Assembly (NCBI GenBank): GCA_040182905.1
Contig: JARQWU010000005.1
Coordinates: 1-64,000, forward strand
DNA length: 64,000 nucleotides
Reading direction: 5' to 3'
Source: Barthelona sp. PAP020
Lineage: Eukaryota > Metamonada: BaSk clade
The position numbers were made by a program, and so were the translations under genes. Shown one piece after another: positions 55,700 through 64,000 of the stretch; the stretch's first letter is position 1, and every line of letters begins with the position of its first letter. The notes beneath the pieces are model-generated. The model was not told the origin of the DNA and searched no databases. It saw nothing but the letters and a program-made list of their open reading frames with translations.

Positions 55700-56749
55700 T
55701 TATTGAAGATCTGAATTCTCATCAAAATCTAAGGATAAATTGGTTTGATCTTGATTTTGAGATGATGATGAGATTGCTTGAATTTCACTCTCATTTCTAA
55801 AGGGAGTCGAAAGGGGCCCAGGAAAATTTAAGATTTCACAATTGATGATTTCAATCTGATGATCAACAGAAATTTTTGGCAACAGATCAATTTTACCCAA
55901 ACAAATAGCATAGAAATAAGCTTTTGATAAAGGCAAAAACAAATTAAAGAATTGACTAAAAAGGAGAGCAAAATCATTTCTTGATTCTGAAGAAGTTATA
56001 ATGCCAAGAATAAATGCTAATTGAGTTTGATGTGTCCAAATAGCCAAAATTTTGTCAATTTGTAATTTTTCACAAAAATCTTTTAAAACTTCTGGACATT
56101 TGGGCAAATCGTAAAATGCAAAACAGGGTGCAGATTCATTATGAATTGGGAACTCAACTAACATCTTGAACCATTCACTATTTTGTAAGTTAAAGCCATT
56201 CTCAAATTTAAGGTCATTATATCTGTTGGAAATAAGATTATCCGCTAAAAATGGAAGAGAACTTTCCAAAAAATCATCAAAGAAACTTGGATCATAAAAC
56301 TCTGTCTCATCATTCGTCTCAAAATAATACCTCACTAACTTGTCAAATATGGTATAAACAATTTTGATGGCATGATATTTTGACAATTTTAAAATGCCTT
56401 TGCAAATAGTTTCAAAATTTTCTTCATTGAATGATGAATTTTCAGATAAATCAAAATCTTTATATTTTCCTGTGAAATCATCCATTATTATTTGTAAACT
56501 AATGCTTACAATTTCACTCAAAGATGTTTCCAAATTTTGTTTTTCTTCAGCACTTAATTCAATCATTGAATTTAAATCAATCAAATCAATTTGTTCTTCA
56601 TTATTTGTAGTTGTGCCAGAATTGTTTTCATCTTTGAATTCATTTTCTTCATTCTGTTTTTTTCGATTCTTTAAATACTTGCATAAACCATAAACTACAC
56701 CTGTTCCTCCAATTAATCCTAATGTAAAAAGTAGTTTGGACCTTTTCAT
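55700..56749 (-). CDS. N-terminally membrane-anchored protein of unknown function
   Basis: 349 residues from ATG 56749 (MKRSKLLFTLGL); the apparent two extra codons start with TTG. A single N-terminal helix (about 6-24) with basic flanks is followed by an acidic linker and an all-helical body. This is the layout of a signal-anchored protein facing the cytosol. The overall helix pattern recalls Pex3-like anchors only loosely, and no motif supports that. Function unknown. Confidence 0.7.
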   Translation of the reverse strand: MKRSKLLFTLGLIGGTGVVYGLCKYLKNRKKQNEENEFKDENNSGTTTNNEEQIDLIDLNSMIELSAEEKQNLETSLSEIVSISLQIIMDDFTGKYKDFDLSENSSFNEENFETICKGILKLSKYHAIKIVYTIFDKLVRYYFETNDETEFYDPSFFDDFLESSLPFLADNLISNRYNDLKFENGFNLQNSEWFKMLVEFPIHNESAPCFAFYDLPKCPEVLKDFCEKLQIDKILAIWTHQTQLAFILGIITSSESRNDFALLFSQFFNLFLPLSKAYFYAICLGKIDLLPKISVDHQIEIINCEILNFPGPLSTPFRNESEIQAISSSSQNQDQTNLSLDFDENSDLQ

Positions 56750-56832
56750 TTCCAATAAAAGAATTTGTTAAACAGCAAAGAAATAAGAAAATTGAGATTT
56801 CAACATTTTTTTTCATCATTTTTTGTTTTATG

Positions 56833-56838
56833 TCACTT
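56833..56838 (+). promoter_or_regulatory. Initiator (TCACTT) of the DENN gene
   Basis: ATGTCACTTTGAT lies 21 bases before the ATG at 56860 and matches TCAYTW exactly. Confidence 0.5.
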
Positions 56839-56859
56839 TGATATTGTTTTGATGTTATT

Positions 56860-59442
56860 ATGAAACCTTTAATCAAATATTTCTCTTTTATTATTCATGA
56901 AAATTTTGAAACAACACTGCACCTTCATGAACCAAAAGTTGAAGATTTAGAAGTACCTTATCCAAAATTTGCAGACAAATTAATTGTATTACCAACGGAA
57001 TCATTTGATAATATTGATGAAGAATTATTCTACACAATTGTCTTTACCGATGAGAGTGGTATAAGATTATATGGACATTGTTTAAATAAATATAATCATA
57101 TTCTAGTTATATTTTCGACTGAAATCAGTTGTTTATCATTTCGATGCTTGTTATCTATTCTTTTTGATAAGATAACTGCGAAAAATTTTAAGAATGTGGC
57201 ACAATATTTAGTAAGTATACCAATTCCACCATTAAACAGTTTATTAATGTCAAAAATAGATGATAAAGAATGGTGGTTACCAATGTTTTCAATACTTGAT
57301 CATCCTCGTGTTCAAATTGATTATCCAATAATTTTTCAACTTTTATCGATTGAAAATATTGTTAAAGTTTTTGAAAGCGTATTAGTTGAAAGGAGTATTA
57401 TTTTTGTCAGTAGAAATCCCTATTTTCTTTCCCAAGTCATCTTATTCTTTTTAAACATCATTTATCCCTTTAGTTTTTCTCATAGAATCATTACTATTGT
57501 GCCTTTTCATTTGTTGGAGTCAATCAATGTTCCTGGAGTACAAATCAGTGGAGTTTTGAAGTGTTATGAGGAACAATTAATTTTACCACCTTATTGTATG
57601 TATGTTGACTTGGATCTAAATTCAATCAGTTATTCGATGTGCAGTATACATGAGGAATTACCTGGGTTACCTGCACATGATAGAGAAAAGCTTGTCAAGA
57701 ATTTATTGAATGAAGTTACTTCTAAGAATTTGGTTCCTTTGGAAAAGCGTCCAAAGGGCTTAAAACAGAAAATTTTAAATATTGTCAAAACTGATGTGAC
57801 TTTTATTGAAGGCCCTCTTCTGATATATTTAAAAAATAAAATTGCCGATAAAAGTTCAAAAATTGGTGATACTACATTAACTTTTTACAAAAGCTTTGAA
57901 AGCTATCGAAATGAATTAAATATTATTCACTCAATATTTCTCAAGGTATTCACTCGACATTTTCAAGATCTTGCTGTGTTTATCAAAGGTAAACCTACAA
58001 AACAACATTTGATTATCGATGAATGTTTTGAAATGCAAAATTTTTTGAGAAGTTTTTCAAAAGTTGACAGGAGATTTTTGGAAGTTTTTGTTGAAACAGC
58101 CTATTTTTCCACTTTTTTGTTTGATCGATTGCATGAGCCTAATCTAATACAGCTGTGGTTTGAAGAACAATCAATTGCCAAAAAGAATCGTGCTTTATTT
58201 AATCAAGAAGTAGATACTCCATTATTGAATGAAAAAAAGTTGAAACAGGATTTTAAATTACTTTTTTGGCCTAGTTTTAAAACAATACAGGAATATGAAC
58301 AACGTATTGAAACTGAAACAAATTGTAAAATTGAAATAGGAGAATTTCCGTACGTAAAATTGATCTTACAACGATTTAGCCAAGTTTATGTTGATAAAAT
58401 AGGACACACTTTCGTCAATAGTATTTTTATGGTTGGAAACAAAGAAGATCCAATGGGGTTGAAATTAATGAGTGATTTCAAATGTGCAAAGATGAGAGTT
58501 TGTCAAAATAATTGTAAAAATTTGAAAGAAAGATTATTTGGGGATTCCAAAGAAATCAACATGAGATATCTCATAGAAATTTTAAAAAATTTACAGGACA
58601 ATTTTGAAAAGCAGGCAAAAAGAAGAAAAATTGAAGAAAAAGTCGAAAAGTATAAAAATGTTCAAGATTTATGTATCAAAAAAGAAAATTGCAAAACTTT
58701 TGAGACAAAACTTTTGATAAAATTTAAAAATATCAAGATCTTAAAGGATGAAATGTCATTGTTGAAGTTTCCGAAAGGTTTATTTGAAAATATTCGTTCA
58801 CTTCAACAAAGAATGACTAATATCAACAGTATTGAAAAGTTGTGTTTGTATAGATTGCAAAACTATGTTATTTCTTTTCAACGGTTTGCAAAGGAATTGA
58901 TTGAAACCTTTTTTGTTCTGTTTAAATATTTATTGTTTTTGTTCAAAAGAAATAATGTCTTAATTATTGATCGATGGATGTTTTTATCATTCATTTTCGA
59001 TAATATTGGAAATATTCACGTCAATATTAAAAGTTTGCTAAATTCAAATATGATTGTTAGGTCACAATTGTTCTATTTGTATGAAATCTATGTTTCAGAT
59101 TGCATTGTTAATAATTGCATTATTGACTTCATTCCAACCATTTTATCTCCAATACTTGAATCTCAAAACAATATAGTTGCCCATAATGAATCATTCAGCA
59201 AAAGAAAAAGTAAATTATTTGATGAAATTCATTTGTTGGCTAAAAACCTTAAAAAATATAAAACTGAACAAGAAAGGATAGATCTTTTTCTGAAATTAAA
59301 TATTGATTTAAATTCAAAGAGAAGAAAATACCAAATTTTTCAAAAAATTTTTGATTTTCCATCTGACATCAAAAATTTTCATGAATTAATAGAAGAGTTC
59401 AATTGGAGATTACATATTGTTAAAATTTGTCAAATTAAATGA
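56860..59442 (+). CDS. DENN-domain protein (Rab GEF-like)
   Basis: 860 residues. uDENN spans about 5-110, cDENN about 145-260 (LVERSIIFVSRNPYFLSQVI, then SFSHRIITIVPFHLLESINVP), and dDENN about 285-425. DENN proteins activate Rab GTPases by nucleotide exchange on membranes. The remaining 430 residues are helical and charged, with coiled-coil tendency (RRKIEEKVEKYK) and no recognised domain. Which Rab is served cannot be told from sequence. Confidence 0.88.
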   Translation: MKPLIKYFSFIIHENFETTLHLHEPKVEDLEVPYPKFADKLIVLPTESFDNIDEELFYTIVFTDESGIRLYGHCLNKYNHILVIFSTEISCLSFRCLLSILFDKITAKNFKNVAQYLVSIPIPPLNSLLMSKIDDKEWWLPMFSILDHPRVQIDYPIIFQLLSIENIVKVFESVLVERSIIFVSRNPYFLSQVILFFLNIIYPFSFSHRIITIVPFHLLESINVPGVQISGVLKCYEEQLILPPYCMYVDLDLNSISYSMCSIHEELPGLPAHDREKLVKNLLNEVTSKNLVPLEKRPKGLKQKILNIVKTDVTFIEGPLLIYLKNKIADKSSKIGDTTLTFYKSFESYRNELNIIHSIFLKVFTRHFQDLAVFIKGKPTKQHLIIDECFEMQNFLRSFSKVDRRFLEVFVETAYFSTFLFDRLHEPNLIQLWFEEQSIAKKNRALFNQEVDTPLLNEKKLKQDFKLLFWPSFKTIQEYEQRIETETNCKIEIGEFPYVKLILQRFSQVYVDKIGHTFVNSIFMVGNKEDPMGLKLMSDFKCAKMRVCQNNCKNLKERLFGDSKEINMRYLIEILKNLQDNFEKQAKRRKIEEKVEKYKNVQDLCIKKENCKTFETKLLIKFKNIKILKDEMSLLKFPKGLFENIRSLQQRMTNINSIEKLCLYRLQNYVISFQRFAKELIETFFVLFKYLLFLFKRNNVLIIDRWMFLSFIFDNIGNIHVNIKSLLNSNMIVRSQLFYLYEIYVSDCIVNNCIIDFIPTILSPILESQNNIVAHNESFSKRKSKLFDEIHLLAKNLKKYKTEQERIDLFLKLNIDLNSKRRKYQIFQKIFDFPSDIKNFHELIEEFNWRLHIVKICQIK

Positions 59443-59964
59443 AATATTTTCTTTTTTATCTTCTTTGATTTGCCTGCTTTTTGTATCTTACATGTGAATA
59501 TGTTGTTATTTTTTGTCATTCATCTTTATATTCTTATTGTTGTTAACTTCTGTATTTAGTATATATTTAATGTAATAAATTTTATTTGTTTTTTCTTTTT
59601 GTTGCCAATTAGAGAATTTTTGAAGAAAATTCTTTCATATCAATGTAAATTAAATGTAACTTTGGATGATTGTTTTAAGATATTGATATTTTCAAAAGGT
59701 ATTTTTAACCTCAATTAAAATATTAAATTATTGAAAGAATTTCGGTTTGTTCATGTCATAATCACAATAATAAATGAAAGAACATAAGATTCCAGAATTA
59801 TGAAATTGACCATTGCATTTGTTTTCATTGTTAGAAGTTATAAATTGTATTCATCTTTTTATTTTTTCTCTCTTTCCTTGTTAAAAAGAAAAAATGAAGA
59901 AAGAGTTCAGCATTCCAAATTGTACAATAAAAATTATCTATTTTTTATCTTTCATTAAAACCCA
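59443..59964. other. Intergenic, 522 bp, T-rich
   Basis: Downstream of the DENN gene and upstream of pecanex-like copy 2. It is low in complexity, with no frame longer than about 25 codons. A TCATTA at 59952-59957 is the likely initiator for the next gene. Confidence 0.6.
59952..59957 (+). promoter_or_regulatory. Initiator (TCATTA) of pecanex-like copy 2
   Basis: TTTCATTAAAA lies 7 bases before the ATG at 59965. It matches TCAYTW and would give a very short leader. Confidence 0.5.
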
Positions 59965-62900
59965 ATGTTATTTGTATTTTTATTGAGTACTGGATTGGTA
60001 CCAATAGTTATAATATTAGGTTTTATCACATTTTGGGTTGGTTGTTTTGCCGGAATGGAAAATGCGTTATATGATAACATGGAAGACAAATATTTTCACG
60101 AAATGTTTGATATTTTTTGCTATTTTCCAAAATATAATAACAAAGAAAGAGGTTTTTTCCGATTATTCATTATTTTGATATTCATAACTTCATTTTGTGC
60201 AAATTTTAATGTATTTTTTACCATATTATTTTATTTAACGATTATTTTTTTCATTATTTTTATTAAAACACTTAATGTTACCGAATATGAAAATTCTAAT
60301 ATTATTGGTTTGTCTCAAATCAATATTTATTCTTTAAAATTCTTATTCTCTTTAGTTTTTTTTTGTTTGGGTCTATTTTACAGTTTTTTTAATGTAAGAT
60401 TAAATTTTGATGTTGATCATTTGATTATCAGATGTATTGTGCAACTTTTCAAATTGTACCCAATTTTTTATTTTTCCCTTCGATTTTTTTATTTCAGATC
60501 AATAAATTTCGGAAATTTAACTTTTGATTCTTTGGATTTGCATGTTACTCAATCGGTTTGGTTCTGTTTTTTTCAAGTTTTATTTTACTATCAAACAAAT
60601 TTTTTAACGTTTTGTTTTTTGATATTTTCTCCCTATTTTTGGTCTACAGGGATATTACCCAGGTTATATCAAATACTTTATTGGTTAATTGACATAACAA
60701 GCGTTTATTTTGGTGGTAATCATGTATATAATCTTTTTACAAGTTTATTTGAGTTATTTATACAATTTGGAACGATATTTTTATTGAAAAACAAACATTT
60801 CGAAACATTTGAGGAAAATTTTCGTGTTCTTTTATGTTTTTTAAGTGTGAGTCTTTTTAGGTTGATTCCTTTCAATTCGAACCTTGTGAAAATTATAAAA
60901 CAATATTTTAAAGGTTTGAACTTTTTATATCTATTTTTTATCATTATCCCGATGGGAATTATTTATGAAATTGACAAAATGGAATGGTTAGAAGGTTTTT
61001 CACATGTATTTATAATTGTTTCAGCAATCATTCTATTTCTATTATCTTGTGGTTTTGTTTTTAGAAAGCCTAACTTGTTATTAACTTTGATTTACGCTTT
61101 GCTTGATGATGAGATGTATGCATATGGTTCATTATTCAAATATATAACAAAATTTATCTCATTACCTATTATTTTTATATTTTTACCATATCTAAGTATT
61201 TTTAATTTTATTGATGATAAAACTTACTATTTTATTGATAAATTTGATAAATTTTACCAAATTTATAATTTTAAGGATGTTTACCCATATGTTTTATTGA
61301 TCATAAATTTTAAGCTAATATATAGTCGTAATATGATGAATATTGTTTGTTATCTTTTCATTTTTTTGTTACAAACTGAATTGAACCTTTTTAATTTTCA
61401 TTTTTTGGAGATTTTTTATTTCATGCATTTGATATTATTTATTTCAAATCGAATTCTTGAAATTGCTCAGCAAATGGTTCACTGTGAAATTTCTCCAACC
61501 AGGTTTAATTTGCCAATCTTTGGAACAGGCTTACCAAATTTGATCCGAATTTTCTTTGAACAATCTTTTCTGCCTGTCAAGCTAATCTTAGCAATTTTTT
61601 TTAATTTTGATTTGTTTTATGTTGTTCAATCAGGTCTGGGAATGACTATGTCTGCTCCTCATCCCAAAAAATTCTTTTTAAACAATGATGAATCCGCTAC
61701 CATTGATTCAACAACCATTTCGGATATCACATTGTTACCAGAAATTAACTTTTTGAACAGAATAGGGAAACGTATTGTAAATGATTGTGTAAGCTTATTC
61801 ACAACAACAGGAACCGTCTATTTTGTCATTGATGAAGAATCATCGGATTATTTATTGAGATATTACGATTTTGGTTTTGGTTGGTGTGCTTTTGAGGGAA
61901 GGGTTTTAAATCGTCATCGAACACCTTGTCATTCAAATGAAATAGAAACTGATCATTTTAGTGGGATGTATACACCTGCGCAAACAATAAGACATACCGT
62001 TTATCCAGATTTGAATTTACTTTCTTATGAGGTATTTCCTGATAGTTCTATGACAATTCCATATGATTTTGTTTGTTCATTGTATAATGAACTGCTCAAG
62101 GAACCCTATAATGTCAAAAATGATTTGTACCAATTTATAGACCTTATTGTTGAAATTGTTGATGTTCAACCCACCACACAGTCATTTGTGACTGGCGAAT
62201 TTCTTAACAATAGCAAATTGGCTGCTGCCATAATGCAAGAACAATATGGTGAATGCATACAGTTCAACGATGGCCTTGATGAATTGAACCCACCCCCTGA
62301 AGATTGGCGCTATGATGAAGGACTTCCACACTATGAAGAAATAATTTCAGATCATAATTCTATTGAAGTTGATGTCCAACCACAAATCAATGATGATGTG
62401 TCCAAACAAAACAATAAAAATTCTCCTTTTGATAAGAATTTTAGAGTTAAGATTTCAAAGCAGAATATTGATCACTTTTTCAAGTCTTTTAAAGCAAATG
62501 ATGACGATATTATCGATAACATTCTATTTGCTTATTGTAAAATGTTAATATATGCCTTAAGTTGTTCATCAAACAAGGCATTAACCACAGTTTTTCGTGA
62601 TTGGATATCTTTCTTCGGTAATTTTTGTTTTGACTCCAATAACAGTGTTTATTCTGAAAATTCTGTGTTTCCAAAAAGAATATTGTGCAAAAATCCGATG
62701 GCCTTACTCTCCAATCTATCTAGTTCGTCTTTTACTCGTTATTTCTTTGAATTATTGTTGAAATCATATCCAAACCTTTCAAAGTATTTTTTTAAAGCCA
62801 CATGTTATTCAATGTTAGCGGATTGTACTCATATTACTTGTATATATCCAGAAGATTGCTCATTCATCGAATTGACAGAATTCTTGAAAAGTTTGGACAC

Positions 62901-63270
62901 TTTTGATGCTGTATTTTTACCTTGTGGTTCTTTGCTTGATTTTTTAAACACAGGTGATCAATTATCAAATTTGTTTGATCATATCGTCGAAAGCCCAATT
63001 GAAACGTTCATTTTCCAATTTGATTTCGAAAAATTGAACAGTCTCAATCTAAATTCAAAAGATCACAATATTAGAATATTGCAAATGTCAGATAGTTGTT
63101 TAAAAGGTGGTTGGTTAAGTGCAATGCATGAAGTTATCATATTGGGTTCAACCGAAAATGAAAGAAGCAGTTTCCAGAGTAATCCTTTAATTTTTGCGAA
63201 TTTAACAGCTAGTTCATGTAATCCACCTGTTGGTTATCCTGATCTTGTTTTACCTGTTGTTGTTTCATAA
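59965..63270 (+). CDS. Pecanex-like multi-pass membrane protein, copy 2
   Basis: 1101 residues. Many hydrophobic helices fill about 1-560. The C-terminal part carries the pecanex pattern: FEGRVLNRHRTPCHSNEIETD at the place of GLE..GT.CH, and a final ENERSSFQSNPLIFANLTAS followed by PPVGYPDL, which matches the copy at 31574-34405 and other pecanex proteins. It is longer than copy 1 mainly through an acidic insertion (about 750-830). The two copies are strongly diverged and do not lie in the duplicated block. Confidence 0.75.
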   Translation: MLFVFLLSTGLVPIVIILGFITFWVGCFAGMENALYDNMEDKYFHEMFDIFCYFPKYNNKERGFFRLFIILIFITSFCANFNVFFTILFYLTIIFFIIFIKTLNVTEYENSNIIGLSQINIYSLKFLFSLVFFCLGLFYSFFNVRLNFDVDHLIIRCIVQLFKLYPIFYFSLRFFYFRSINFGNLTFDSLDLHVTQSVWFCFFQVLFYYQTNFLTFCFLIFSPYFWSTGILPRLYQILYWLIDITSVYFGGNHVYNLFTSLFELFIQFGTIFLLKNKHFETFEENFRVLLCFLSVSLFRLIPFNSNLVKIIKQYFKGLNFLYLFFIIIPMGIIYEIDKMEWLEGFSHVFIIVSAIILFLLSCGFVFRKPNLLLTLIYALLDDEMYAYGSLFKYITKFISLPIIFIFLPYLSIFNFIDDKTYYFIDKFDKFYQIYNFKDVYPYVLLIINFKLIYSRNMMNIVCYLFIFLLQTELNLFNFHFLEIFYFMHLILFISNRILEIAQQMVHCEISPTRFNLPIFGTGLPNLIRIFFEQSFLPVKLILAIFFNFDLFYVVQSGLGMTMSAPHPKKFFLNNDESATIDSTTISDITLLPEINFLNRIGKRIVNDCVSLFTTTGTVYFVIDEESSDYLLRYYDFGFGWCAFEGRVLNRHRTPCHSNEIETDHFSGMYTPAQTIRHTVYPDLNLLSYEVFPDSSMTIPYDFVCSLYNELLKEPYNVKNDLYQFIDLIVEIVDVQPTTQSFVTGEFLNNSKLAAAIMQEQYGECIQFNDGLDELNPPPEDWRYDEGLPHYEEIISDHNSIEVDVQPQINDDVSKQNNKNSPFDKNFRVKISKQNIDHFFKSFKANDDDIIDNILFAYCKMLIYALSCSSNKALTTVFRDWISFFGNFCFDSNNSVYSENSVFPKRILCKNPMALLSNLSSSSFTRYFFELLLKSYPNLSKYFFKATCYSMLADCTHITCIYPEDCSFIELTEFLKSLDTFDAVFLPCGSLLDFLNTGDQLSNLFDHIVESPIETFIFQFDFEKLNSLNLNSKDHNIRILQMSDSCLKGGWLSAMHEVIILGSTENERSSFQSNPLIFANLTASSCNPPVGYPDLVLPVVVS

Positions 63271-63520
63271 GATTTCAATTTTGTAAATAGTTAAGTGTGT
63301 GTTATTTATGTTTCAAAATCATTTGTATTTTTTTATTCAAATAAATTGTTGAAGGAATCAAAAAATTTAGCCTGAAAGGCAATGATATCTCAAAAATTGA
63401 TTGAAATCCAGCACTATCTTTCATTCTTTTTCATAATCGTATTTTATCCACATAATATTTATATTTTAATGTATGTTATCGAATAAAGGATGCAAAATTG
63501 TACAAAATTGTTTTTGTGGT

Positions 63521-63526
63521 TCATTT
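63521..63526 (+). promoter_or_regulatory. Initiator (TCATTT) of the right-edge gene
   Basis: GGTTCATTTTTAC lies 21 bases before the ATG at 63548. Confidence 0.45.
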
Positions 63527-63547
63527 TTACTTTTTTCTGATTCTTTT

Positions 63548-64000
63548 ATGTTACCCCAACCAGAACAATCAACTTTATTTGATTTTTTAAATGGAGAAAT
63601 TGAACAATTGAAAAATGATTTATTATCTTCAATGAAAACCCTTAATGAACAAGCAAATCAAATAAAGAAAGAATTTGAAGAGGAATTTTCAAAGAATAGA
63701 ATTGATTACATATCCATGAAATCTTCAAACATAAAACTATCTGATAGAATGGATGAAATAGTGTTGGAAAATCAAAAAATACTTAAAGAATTGAAAGTTA
63801 TCAAGGAAGACAATAGTAATTTAAGAATTGAAGTTGAAAATTTGAAAACTGAAAATACAAAATTAAAAACCAAATTCAGAGCTGTTACAGAGGCAACAAA
63901 TTCTAATTTTTCCAAAGCTGATGAGAATTTTACACAAGTTCATGGTATTTTGAATGAATTAACAACCCAAATCAATGAATTAACCATTCAATTTAATGAA
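63548..64000 (+). CDS. Coiled-coil protein, 5' part only
   Basis: The frame opens at ATG 63548 (MLPQPEQSTLFDF) and runs without stop to the window edge, 151 codons. From about residue 10 it is coiled coil (rich in Glu, Lys, Asn and Leu heptads). No domain can be named from the visible part; the remainder lies outside the window. Confidence 0.8.
   Translation, partial: MLPQPEQSTLFDFLNGEIEQLKNDLLSSMKTLNEQANQIKKEFEEEFSKNRIDYISMKSSNIKLSDRMDEIVLENQKILKELKVIKEDNSNLRIEVENLKTENTKLKTKFRAVTEATNSNFSKADENFTQVHGILNELTTQINELTIQFNE

Noticed and set aside
55700-56749. Pex3 identity for the N-anchored protein
   Set aside because: Only the anchor-plus-helices layout fits; no Pex3 motif is visible, and trichomonads are believed to lack peroxisomes.

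Overview
The window is nuclear DNA of a flagellated protist, most likely a trichomonad (Parabasalia, Tritrichomonas-like). It is AT-rich (roughly 70% by eye), packed with short-UTR genes on both strands, and almost intronless. Many genes carry a TCA-centred initiator (TCACTT, TCATTT and close variants) a few to a few tens of bases before the ATG, as in trichomonads. The one intron I can prove is 35 nt long, with GTTTGT at its 5' end and a TCTAAC branch motif fused to the 3' AG. The species is inferred, not proven.

Layout. 1-8231 (+): tail of an NME7-like gene, a WD40-like gene with GTG where its start codon is expected, a large adenylyl-cyclase-like protein and an NSUN2 tRNA methyltransferase. 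8232-11769: an ankyrin-repeat gene inside a gene-poor stretch with diverged direct and inverted repeats. 11770-23601: a membrane protein, a short MAD1 checkpoint protein, a PAP2 phosphatase-like protein, a phytochelatin-synthase-like protein, an RSPH14-like armadillo protein, a CELF-like RRM protein, a TMEM128-like protein, BBIP1, a coiled-coil protein and an LRR protein. 23898-35731 (mostly -): NSUN2 copy 2, cyclase-like copy 2, signal peptide peptidase (+), a pecanex-like protein and full-length NME7. On its own strand this block has the same gene order as 1-8231, so the two are inverted paralogous segments about 16 kb apart.

35839-51476: GRAB-type golgin, MetAP2, PIH/CS dynein-assembly-type protein, Sec22, an unknown protein, a zinc-ribbon plus tRNA-binding-domain protein, two small proteins (one ending in a CaaX box), a condensin CAP-G-like HEAT protein, a small membrane protein ending in PPTY, PCNA, a dynein roadblock light chain with the intron, and ZPR1. 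51670-64000: a DUF4395-like membrane protein, a CARMIL-like LRR protein interrupted by a -1 frame change at a zero-frame A_AAA_AAC heptamer, an N-anchored unknown protein, a DENN-domain protein, a second pecanex-like protein and the start of a coiled-coil gene.

The genes are mostly housekeeping with a flagellar theme (NME7, RSPH14-like, BBIP1, PIH, roadblock) and a membrane-traffic theme (golgin, Sec22, DENN, SPP). No bacterial operon, CRISPR array, rRNA, complete tRNA or intact transposon was seen. The most distinctive observations are the inverted segmental duplication with patches of near-identity, the frame-disrupted CARMIL gene with a classic slippery site, the minimal MAD1, cyclase, PCS and PAP2 homologues that lack key catalytic residues, and a hairpin-rich noncoding island at about 31085-31470.
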